Positions 6,626 through 12,849 of a stretch of 12,849 bases of DNA are shown here, one piece after another; the first letter of the stretch is position 1; each line of letters starts with the position of its first letter. This DNA comes from Micrococcales bacterium (GTDB taxonomy: Bacteria; Actinomycetota; Actinomycetes; S36-B12). The position numbers and the translations under genes are program-made. The DNA lies in assembly GCA_002728915.1 (NCBI GenBank), contig PBWE01000011.1, forward strand, positions 9,821-22,669, in the 5' to 3' direction. The notes below the pieces were generated by a model. It was not told the origin of the DNA. It saw only the letters and a program-made list of their open reading frames with translations, and ran no database searches.

Positions 6626-7288
6626 ATGGCATCCGTCACGCCCGTCACCCTTAGCGACGGGCACGTCCAACTCGATCCCGAACCCGGCGAGGAGGACTCC
6701 ATCACCTGGAGCGTCCACCGCGTGGGTGGCTCTCCCCTCCTTGGACGACTGACCCTCCGACAGGAGTCCGCGGTGCCGAATGGCGGCCCCTGGTCCCGTG
6801 CGCGGCTCTACGTCCAGGTGGATGCCCCTGTGGATTCGCCACTCGTGGCGACCTTGTCGATGGCAGTCCGATTGAGCTGCCAATGGGCCTTCTCAGCACT
6901 GGGAATCTCGGTGATCACTTGGAGGGGGCCACTGGATCCCACGCTCCGCTCGATCGTCGATGGCGGAGGTTTTCGGGTTCACCCCCTGCCACACCGAAAC
7001 GCGTGGGACGGCGACAAAGGTCCCCAAGACGCCTGGTTCGCCGACGCAGTCGCCGACGATGCGCGGTCGCGGGACTTCCGCCCCCTGACCGCCCGAGAGA
7101 CAAGTGTTTTGACGCTTATCGCCCGCGGGTACACCAACAGTCAGATTGCTCAATCGTTGGGGATTTCCGAAAACACCGTCAAAAACCACGTCCGAGCGAT
7201 CCTGGATGCGCTCGGAGCCACATCGCGGACGGCCGCGCTTGTCATTGCCCTCCAGGCAGGCCTCGTGAGCCTGTCGTCACGCGAGTAG
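6626..7288 (+). CDS. LuxR-type regulator with a GNAT-like N-terminal domain
   Basis: The 220-residue protein ends in a clear LuxR/FixJ-type DNA-binding domain (about 152-215): [20 protein letters not shown], then [20 protein letters not shown] and [12 protein letters not shown]. Residues 1-145 are not a receiver or PAS domain. They resemble the RimJ/RimL branch of GNAT acetyltransferases: strand [10 protein letters not shown] (59-68), helix with [10 protein letters not shown] (85-94), strand SVITWRG, then [13 protein letters not shown] (108-120) and [11 protein letters not shown] (135-145). The acetyl-CoA loop expected after the first strand (R/QxxGxG/A) reads [10 protein letters not shown], so catalysis looks unlikely and a sensing role is possible. 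The ATG at 6626, with GGAAGA about ten bases upstream, is preferred over upstream starts (6530, 6560) that overlap the inverted repeat. It stands where hpf is usually found, divergent from secA and 99 bases before comF. The HTH is certain; the GNAT reading is moderate. Confidence 0.8.
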   Translation: MASVTPVTLSDGHVQLDPEPGEEDSITWSVHRVGGSPLLGRLTLRQESAVPNGGPWSRARLYVQVDAPVDSPLVATLSMAVRLSCQWAFSALGISVITWRGPLDPTLRSIVDGGGFRVHPLPHRNAWDGDKGPQDAWFADAVADDARSRDFRPLTARETSVLTLIARGYTNSQIAQSLGISENTVKNHVRAILDALGATSRTAALVIALQAGLVSLSSRE

Positions 7289-7387
7289 CAGCCCACACGT
7301 CACGACTCATCCACACTCTCCGATTTCGATCTCCCCACACATCGTTGCACGATTCACCAAGATCCCCTGAGGCTGCAATCTCGGTGC
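7289..7387 (+). other. Intergenic region between LuxR-type gene and comF
   Basis: These 99 bases hold a small inverted repeat, ATCGT-tgc-ACGAT at 7341-7353, about 35 bases before comF. I see no convincing terminator or promoter, so comF may be read from the promoter of the LuxR-type gene. Confidence 0.3.
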
Positions 7388-8062
7388 ATGCATTCGCTGA
7401 CGAGCACTGTCTTAGATTTGATCTTGGCCCGTGTTTGTGCCGGCTGCGGTCACCCCGGATCGATGATGTGCGACCCGTGTGCACGTCTTCTTCAGCCACG
7501 CCCCCGTCTTCGACGGGCTCTCGATGTCGGTGATCTTGTCTCAGATCTACGTGTTCCCGTGGTCTGCTCCTTGGACTACCGGGGTCCGGTTCGGCAGATG
7601 CTCAACGCCTACAAGGATGACGGGCAGCGAAGTCTCACGCCGTGGCTCGCACCCGCACTGCTCGCTTCCATTAATCACGCCCTCATCACCTGTGTCAGCA
7701 CTCATCAGGTGCCCACTCTGGTTCCCGTTCCCACCCGAAAGTCGAGTCAACGCCGCCGTGGTTTCGACCATGTTGAACGTCTCAGCGCAGCCGTTACTCG
7801 ATCCGGTAGCCAATGCCACACACGGCGCGTACTACGTGACACACGCAGCGATCCGGGCTCGAAGTATTTGACTGCAGAAGACCGTTCCGCGCATGTTCGC
7901 GAGGCGTTTTCCGTGAGGGGAACGCTCCCCTCACTAGGAACACCCGTCATACTGATTGACGACATCGTCACGACAGGAGCAACCGCTCGCGAGGCCACGG
8001 CAACCCTCGTGCTCGCCGGGATGAACGTCGTCGCTGTCGCCACGATCGCCGGTACGCCTTAA
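7388..8062 (+). CDS. comF: ComF family protein (phosphoribosyltransferase-like)
   Basis: The 224-residue protein has the ComF layout. An N-terminal four-cysteine zinc ribbon (C17, C20, C28, C31; CAGCG...CDPC) comes first, then a middle part with YRGPVRQMLNAYKDDGQRSL and LVPVPTRKSSQRRRGFDHVE. A phosphoribosyltransferase fold with the PRPP-binding motif VILIDDIVTTGAT lies at about 187-199. ComF proteins take part in DNA uptake or DNA processing at the membrane in competent bacteria; many non-competent actinobacteria also keep one, with unknown role. The ATG at 7388 fits the family N-terminus, but the ribosome site is weak. In many actinobacteria comF lies next to lpqB on the same strand; here it faces lpqB, with 16 bases between the stop codons. 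Confidence 0.92.
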   Translation: MHSLTSTVLDLILARVCAGCGHPGSMMCDPCARLLQPRPRLRRALDVGDLVSDLRVPVVCSLDYRGPVRQMLNAYKDDGQRSLTPWLAPALLASINHALITCVSTHQVPTLVPVPTRKSSQRRRGFDHVERLSAAVTRSGSQCHTRRVLRDTRSDPGSKYLTAEDRSAHVREAFSVRGTLPSLGTPVILIDDIVTTGATAREATATLVLAGMNVVAVATIAGTP

Positions 8063-8078
8063 AGCTCGTTCAGCCCGT

Positions 8079-9797
8079 TCAACCCGGATAGGCAGGTGAC
8101 GAGGCATTGACGCGACCGGACCACGTTCCTGACGTGTTGTCGTAGATGACACCGTCTGCTGCCGCGACCAACGTGGGGAGTCCTGGAGCTGCGGCGAGAG
8201 ACACGGGCCCTTCCGGCGCACCCTGGGTGAAAAGCGATCCCCGACCGATGCTGACATCGATCACCTGCAGCGTTCCCACACTCTCACTTCCCAGAACGGC
8301 AAGCGAGTCGGCGCTCGACCAAGCAACGTCCACTACCTCTACGAGTTTTGACTCCACTCGGATGGGCTCTTGGACCTCGATTCCGACACGGCCGGTGGGT
8401 GAGGTTCGGACGATGCGAGCCAGAAGCAGATTGGTTCGCGGACCGGACTCTACGAGCAGGGCTGCTCGCGTTCCGTCACGGGAAGGAACCGCTGCCCGTA
8501 TGACGTCGCCGCTCGCCAGGCCTCCCACGTCGATCGGGAAGGAGCGCCCCGTCGGCGAATAGAGGGTCAGATTTCCCGAAAGATCAACAATCCAAAGATC
8601 ATCAACGCCGTCGAACGCTACCCCCACAGGTTCCTTGACCGAAGGCAGTGAGAACAGACTCGCTTCCGGCACTAAAGCTCCCGACCACGTTTGACCCTCG
8701 ACATCGATTCCCGCGATGCGCGCCCCCGATTCGGCAATCGCAATGTTGGCCAACAACGGATCCCGGGTACCCGCCTGGCCGTCTACGGGACGAGTACCGC
8801 CCTCGACAAGTTGTCGGACGCCAATCGTGGACGCTACGTACGCGGCTGCATCAGCATCCAGACCCGACGGATCAACGCTCGGCCAGGCGTCTCTCGGCTG
8901 CGGGTTCGCAACCCCAGGAACAAACAGCGGCTGGCCCGCAGCGGTCAGGTTGACGGCCTGCACGTCCGGGAGTTGCTTCAAGGTCCAGACCAATTGCTGC
9001 GAGAGCGCCTGGCGCGACGCGTCATCTGCCAACCGCGCCGATGCATCGAGATCAACCTGGGCAACACCCGCATCCACGAGAACAGCGTCGATATTCAGGT
9101 CGACTCCGTCAGGAAAGCCCGTGCGGACCGCGGGTCGAAGCCACTCGTTCGGGCCTTCCAGGAGGCGACGCACCAACGTCGTCGCCAGTCCGGGACCAAC
9201 AACCGGGATCCTTCGAGAATCGGGCACCAGAATCTCGAACGACGGGTCAAAGAAGTACAGAGCATAAGAACGGAAGGCACGATCGACATCTGTCTGCGAT
9301 AGGACTAAGCCATCGGGTAACTCATCGATCCGCAATCCCTCATCGGTGCTTATCAGGCGGAAGGTCGTGGAGAACTCAGCGCCCGGCTCGTCCACCCGGT
9401 AACGACCGTTCGGCCCTATAGCGCCTGCTTGCGGCGCCTCGAATTCAACATTCAATCCTGACTCTGAGAAAACCGGCGCGCCTTCATACACGACTACCTG
9501 CGATGTGGAGTCCCACTGGTCATTGGCCGGCTGAGTGAGGTACTCGCGTGCCACAGCGTGATCGTCAGCAAAGGACGCGCTCGCGTCGAGGAAACCCTGC
9601 ACAACCTCGGTGGCCGTCATATCTGGTCGTGGGGGCCGGGCGATAACTCGGATGAACTGATCGACGTTGCTCCCCGACACCTGTTCGCCCTGTTGAATCG
9701 GACCACTAGTGGGGACTTGAGCAGTGAAGGCTTGGGGCACATTTCCACACGCCGTCACCACGAGCGACGAGACCACCAAGAACAGGATCTTCCTCAT
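8079..9797 (-). CDS. lpqB: Lipoprotein LpqB, accessory to the MtrAB system
   Basis: The 572-residue protein begins with a lipoprotein signal peptide, MRKILFLVVSSLVVTAC, with lipobox VTAC and lipidated cysteine 17, so it is anchored on the outer face of the membrane. A GerMN-like domain spans about 178-290 (YALYFFDPSFEILVPDSRRI to AVNLTAAGQPLFV). A C-terminal beta-propeller region (about 330-572) includes VKEPVGVAFDGVDDLWIVDL and VVDVAWSSADSLAVLG. Length and order match LpqB of other actinobacteria, where LpqB interacts with the extracellular part of MtrB and affects MtrA phosphorylation and cell-wall functions. Its ATG overlaps the mtrB stop as ATGA, so it is translationally coupled; AAGGTGG nine bases upstream can act as ribosome site. 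Its end is 16 bases from the end of the convergent comF, with no clear terminator. Confidence 0.95.
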   Translation of the reverse strand: MRKILFLVVSSLVVTACGNVPQAFTAQVPTSGPIQQGEQVSGSNVDQFIRVIARPPRPDMTATEVVQGFLDASASFADDHAVAREYLTQPANDQWDSTSQVVVYEGAPVFSESGLNVEFEAPQAGAIGPNGRYRVDEPGAEFSTTFRLISTDEGLRIDELPDGLVLSQTDVDRAFRSYALYFFDPSFEILVPDSRRIPVVGPGLATTLVRRLLEGPNEWLRPAVRTGFPDGVDLNIDAVLVDAGVAQVDLDASARLADDASRQALSQQLVWTLKQLPDVQAVNLTAAGQPLFVPGVANPQPRDAWPSVDPSGLDADAAAYVASTIGVRQLVEGGTRPVDGQAGTRDPLLANIAIAESGARIAGIDVEGQTWSGALVPEASLFSLPSVKEPVGVAFDGVDDLWIVDLSGNLTLYSPTGRSFPIDVGGLASGDVIRAAVPSRDGTRAALLVESGPRTNLLLARIVRTSPTGRVGIEVQEPIRVESKLVEVVDVAWSSADSLAVLGSESVGTLQVIDVSIGRGSLFTQGAPEGPVSLAAAPGLPTLVAAADGVIYDNTSGTWSGRVNASSPAYPG

Positions 9798-11518
9798 CTG
9801 CGCGGTCCACCTTCACCGTCAATCGGCACCGTGAACACCAGAGAGTCTGCCGAGGAAGGGTCGTTAGCGACGCCACCTGTCGAGTGATCCCCGGGCTCTT
9901 TAAGTGATCCGCGAACGTTGGCATCATCGGAGGCATCGGCCGCGTCGTCGCTACCCGACATCTCGTCGGACAACGGGAGCACGGCGTGCGTCACGGCACC
10001 CCCGGCTTCGCGCGGAAGCGTCAGGCGGAAGCACGCTCCGATGCCTGGCTCTCCCCACGCCTCCAGCCACCCCCCGTGAAGATGTGCGTCTTCCAATGCG
10101 ATCGCGAGTCCAAGGCCGGTTCCGCCTGTTGTTCGTGCTCGAGCGGGATCTGCACGCCAGAAGCGATTGAAGACCAAGCCAGCCTCGCCCGGGCGCAGGC
10201 CCACCCCGAAATCTCGGACAGTCAGACTGACTACATCTGCGTCTCCGGAAAGCTCGACCAGGACCCCCTTCTCGTTGCCGTGTTCGATGGCGTTGTCCAG
10301 CAGATTCCGAACGATTCTTTCGATGCGTCGGGCATCACACACCACATTGCACGGTCGTTCATACGAGGCAAAACGCACTCGAAGGTTGTGGCTTTGCGCC
10401 AATGGCTCAGTTCCATCGATGACACGCTGGACCAGCGTGGCCGCGTCAACCGAGTCACTGTCGAGTTTCGCTGCACCCGCGTCGAATCGTGAAATCTCCA
10501 GCAGATCGCCCAGCAACGCCTCGAAGCGATCCAGTTGGTTTTGCAACAATTCTGCCGAGCGTGCCGTCTCTGCTGTCAATGACTGACGGGACTCGAAGAG
10601 GACGTCGGCCGCCATTCGAATCGTGGTCAACGGAGTGCGCAGCTCGTGGGAAACGTCCGAGACGAATCGCTGCTGCACCCGGGAGAGTTCTTCCAATTGG
10701 GTGATCTGCGCATCGATGCTTTCGGCCATGGCGTTGAAGGAGCGAGCCAACTGATCCAGATCGTCGTCACGCCGAATGGGCAAACGCTCATTCAAGTTAC
10801 CCGACGACAGTCGTTCGGCGGTTTGAGCTGCCGCGCGAACCGGCACGACGACTTGCCGCGTCACAATCCATGCGACCACGCCCAGGAGTCCGACCAGCAC
10901 GAGTCCCGCAGTCAGGATCGAACTACTCACAAGGTCGAGTGTTTGCTGCTCCTGACTGAGCGGAAATAGGTAATACAGCTCATACGGACCCACCGTGGGA
11001 ATACTTAAGGGAGCTCCCACGACGAAACCGGGCGATGTTCGACCGTCCAGGAAACGGATCTCGGTGAACGTCCACGACTGGCGCTGGGTCTGCGTCACCG
11101 CGTCGCGAAGCTCGAGCGGAATGCTGGAGACCGCGACGAGGTTGGTCCCTCGTTCCGGTGCCCCGATGTCGGGCAACGTCGACAGCAGCAGTACGTCGAA
11201 GGTGGCGGGTGATCCAGCACGCGTGGCCAGTGACGTCACGACAGTGTCCACCAAGCGTGATGGTGAAGGAGTGGACGGGCCCGTGTCCGCCGCGTCCAGC
11301 AGGCGCTGGGCTTCTCCCAAACCTGCCGATGCTTCGCCGACGGCACTTCGCTCCTTGGCTTCCAGCAGCCCCGTCGTGACATTCGACAGCAGAAGGAAAC
11401 CCAAGGCGCCGACAACGGTGATCGAGAGAACCAGGGTCAAGCTTGCGACACGGATGAACAGCGACCGACGCCACAGACGCCGGACGGCTCGGGGGAAGAA
11501 AAGGAGGACCCGTCCCAT
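9794..11518 (-). CDS. mtrB: Sensor histidine kinase MtrB
   Basis: The 574-residue kinase has two membrane segments (about 20-44 and 200-220) bounding an extracellular sensor region of about 155 residues. A HAMP domain follows (about 221-272), then a dimerisation/phosphoacceptor helix with SHELRTPLTTI (His291), and an ATPase domain with N box RNLLDNAIEHG (404-414), G1 DFGVGL (436-441) and G2 GGTGLGLAIA (465-474). A hydrophilic, acidic tail of about 65 residues (511-574) follows. MtrB phosphorylates MtrA and controls cell division, wall remodelling and osmotic responses in actinobacteria. The ATG at 11518 is 7 bases after the mtrA stop. No Shine-Dalgarno sequence is visible, so initiation probably depends on coupling to mtrA; a TTG two codons upstream is an alternative. 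The gene overlaps lpqB by 4 bases. Confidence 0.97.
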   Translation of the reverse strand: MGRVLLFFPRAVRRLWRRSLFIRVASLTLVLSITVVGALGFLLLSNVTTGLLEAKERSAVGEASAGLGEAQRLLDAADTGPSTPSPSRLVDTVVTSLATRAGSPATFDVLLLSTLPDIGAPERGTNLVAVSSIPLELRDAVTQTQRQSWTFTEIRFLDGRTSPGFVVGAPLSIPTVGPYELYYLFPLSQEQQTLDLVSSSILTAGLVLVGLLGVVAWIVTRQVVVPVRAAAQTAERLSSGNLNERLPIRRDDDLDQLARSFNAMAESIDAQITQLEELSRVQQRFVSDVSHELRTPLTTIRMAADVLFESRQSLTAETARSAELLQNQLDRFEALLGDLLEISRFDAGAAKLDSDSVDAATLVQRVIDGTEPLAQSHNLRVRFASYERPCNVVCDARRIERIVRNLLDNAIEHGNEKGVLVELSGDADVVSLTVRDFGVGLRPGEAGLVFNRFWRADPARARTTGGTGLGLAIALEDAHLHGGWLEAWGEPGIGACFRLTLPREAGGAVTHAVLPLSDEMSGSDDAADASDDANVRGSLKEPGDHSTGGVANDPSSADSLVFTVPIDGEGGPRR

Positions 11519-11525
11519 GATCAAG

Positions 11526-12239
11526 TCAGGAGGAACCGGCCTTGTATCCGACTCCCCGCACAGTGAGCACGATCTCGGGGGCTTCGGGGTCGCGCTCGAT
11601 CTTTGCCCGTAGGCGCTGGACGTGCACGTTGACCAATCGTGTGTCGGCCGCGTGCCGGTAGCCCCACACCTCCTGGAGTAGAGCCTCCCGAGTAAAGACT
11701 TGGCCTGGCCGCTTCGCGAGGCAGGCGAGAAGGTCGAACTCGAGTGGTGTGAGAGACAAGACGTCACTACCCCGTCGAACCGTGTGACCACCGATATCGA
11801 TCGACAGGTCGCTAATCGTGAGAACTTGGGATCCGACGTCATCTGTGCGTCGAATGCGAGCCCGGATGCGGGCGACAAGTTCTTTCGGCTTAAAGGGCTT
11901 GACGATGTAATCGTCGGCCCCGGACTCCAGCCCCACGACGACGTCGATCGTGTCCGACTTTGCCGTCAGCATGACGATCGGCGTGCCCGATTCGGCGCGG
12001 ATCGACCGGCAGACGTCTATTCCGTCTCGCCCCGGCAGCATCAGGTCGAGCAGAACGACATCGGGCTTCGACGCACGGAAGGCTTCAACAGCGGCATTTC
12101 CATCGGCGCAGAAAACGGGATCGAACCCCTCGCCGCGAAGGACGATTCCCAGCATCTCAGCGAGGGCAGCATCGTCATCGACGACGAGAACGCGACCCCG
12201 TGCCCGGGGGGCGCTCGAGGTACCGGAATTCTCCGTCAT
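11526..12239 (-). CDS. mtrA: Response regulator MtrA (OmpR/PhoB family)
   Basis: The 237-residue protein has a receiver domain (about 15-130) with acidic pocket DDD (21-23), phosphoacceptor Asp65 in VVLLDLMLPG, switch Thr92 and Lys114 (IVKPFKP). A C-terminal winged helix (about 140-235) ends RLRAKIERDPEAPEIVLTVR then GVGYKAG. Sequence, size and coupling to mtrB and lpqB identify MtrA, an actinobacterial master regulator of cell-wall, division and replication-linked genes. The ATG at 12239 follows the stop of the CPBP protease gene by 4 bases, with only AGGG two bases before it, so translation is likely coupled to the upstream gene. In Mycobacterium the upstream gene is tmk rather than a protease. 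Confidence 0.97.
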   Translation of the reverse strand: MTENSGTSSAPRARGRVLVVDDDAALAEMLGIVLRGEGFDPVFCADGNAAVEAFRASKPDVVLLDLMLPGRDGIDVCRSIRAESGTPIVMLTAKSDTIDVVVGLESGADDYIVKPFKPKELVARIRARIRRTDDVGSQVLTISDLSIDIGGHTVRRGSDVLSLTPLEFDLLACLAKRPGQVFTREALLQEVWGYRHAADTRLVNVHVQRLRAKIERDPEAPEIVLTVRGVGYKAGSS

Positions 12240-12243
12240 AGCC

Positions 12244-12849
12244 CTATGGTGTCATCTCGGGAACCCCGAGGAGAACAACAAGGGCAGCCGGGGTGTTATT
12301 AACCCCGTGGGCGACCATGGAAGCCCCTAGAGACCCCGTCTTCCACCGCACCCATCCGTAGACGACTCCAATGGGCAACAGGAGGAAGAATCGGACGGGC
12401 TCAAAGTGAAAAGCCGAGAATGCGACCGTCGTAATAGCGATCGTCCACACCGCTCCGACGCCACGTTTGCGCAGGGAGTTGTAGAGCATCCCGCGGAAGG
12501 CGAGCTCCTCGACGATCGGCGCCCCCACCATCACCATGATGGCGAATACCAGCAACGCCCAAAAAGGCCCCGCTTCTCGCAACTCGACAGCAATCTCACC
12601 GGCGGCTGAGGAGAAGTCCCCTGCGATGGCCTGGGTGATGACAGCGACAATGCCGGCCAAGATCAATCCCACAACTCCAGCAATGACTCCCCAGCCGACG
12701 TCGCTCCATGTCAGTCGAATGCCGAGATCAATGCGCGGCCCATTGCCCCGAAGTCGAGTGACGATCAGCGGCCAGCCGGCAAGGCCGATCCAGGGCACCA
12801 CCGTCCCCACCAAGGCGGTAACGGGCAGCGGCGCATCCAGAAGCAACAA
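12244..12849 (-). CDS. CPBP (CAAX/Abi) family intramembrane metalloprotease (5' end cut by window edge)
   Basis: The frame is open to the right edge, so the true start lies outside; 201 residues are visible. Several membrane segments are present (visible residues about 10-30, 52-75, 96-112, 135-147, 153-165, 178-195). The family motifs are complete: EELAFRG (114-120), FSAFH (144-148) and HGVNN (181-185), which supply the glutamates, histidines and asparagine of the membrane-embedded active site. Such proteins cleave prenylated or other membrane proteins, or serve in bacteriocin immunity; the substrate cannot be read here. It ends 4 bases before mtrA and appears to be the first visible gene of the mtrA-mtrB-lpqB operon, so membrane signalling or envelope maintenance is a reasonable inference. 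Confidence 0.88.
   Translation of the reverse strand: MLLLDAPLPVTALVGTVVPWIGLAGWPLIVTRLRGNGPRIDLGIRLTWSDVGWGVIAGVVGLILAGIVAVITQAIAGDFSSAAGEIAVELREAGPFWALLVFAIMVMVGAPIVEELAFRGMLYNSLRKRGVGAVWTIAITTVAFSAFHFEPVRFFLLLPIGVVYGWVRWKTGSLGASMVAHGVNNTPAALVVLLGVPEMTP

Noticed and set aside
6488..6883. Upstream extension of the secA open frame (132 extra residues)
   Set aside because: It has no SecA similarity, runs antisense through the start of the LuxR-type gene, and the family N-terminus plus ribosome site place the start at 6487.
8066..8090. Tandem GTTCAGCCC/GTTCAACCC near the comF/lpqB junction
   Set aside because: Only two imperfect copies, partly inside lpqB; no hairpin and no T-run, so neither a terminator nor a repeat array.
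11519..11878. Upstream extension of the mtrB frame into mtrA
   Set aside because: It lies within the mtrA coding sequence in another frame; MtrB proteins start near MGRVLLFF followed by the first membrane segment.

Overview
This 12.8 kb window comes from the chromosome of a moderately GC-rich actinobacterium. The best evidence is the block mtrA-mtrB-lpqB on the minus strand, next to comF and a secA of the actinobacterial type (no C-terminal zinc finger, basic tail), and a DUF6459/Rv3235-type gene convergent with secA. No species call is possible from the sequence alone, and I see no phage, transposon, CRISPR, rRNA or tRNA signal.

Layout. Positions 1-1900 (minus strand) hold a CpaE/MinD-type ATPase, cut by the left edge, preceded by and overlapping a SAF-domain membrane protein; together they look like the start of a Flp/Tad-like or related envelope locus that continues outside the window. 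A small excisionase-type helix-turn-helix gene (2023-2271, plus) runs divergently from them and collides tail to tail with a gene for a protein that appears to contain two Sm-like barrels (2253-2804, minus). A palindrome-rich 250-base divergent regulatory region separates that gene from the DUF6459 gene (3055-3645, plus), which ends 7 bases from the end of secA (3653-6487, minus).

Positions 6626-8062 (plus) hold a LuxR-type regulator with an unusual N-terminal domain resembling a degenerate GNAT acetyltransferase, followed by comF. Both point against their neighbours. The ribosome-hibernation gene hpf, usually found between comF/lpqB and secA in actinobacteria, is absent here. Positions 8079-12849 (minus) form a tight operon: CPBP-family membrane protease (cut by the right edge), mtrA, mtrB and lpqB, with spacings of 4 and 7 bases and a 4-base overlap.

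How they fit: MtrB (sensor kinase), MtrA (response regulator) and the lipoprotein LpqB form one envelope/cell-cycle signalling module; SecA is the motor of Sec export, needed for LpqB and other envelope proteins. The ATPase/SAF/HTH/Sm-like/DUF6459 cluster is the least understood part and, with the GNAT-like/LuxR protein, the best place to look for something undescribed. All three convergent junctions are extremely tight (overlap of 19, gaps of 7 and 16 bases). No gene-free stretch exceeds 300 bases.
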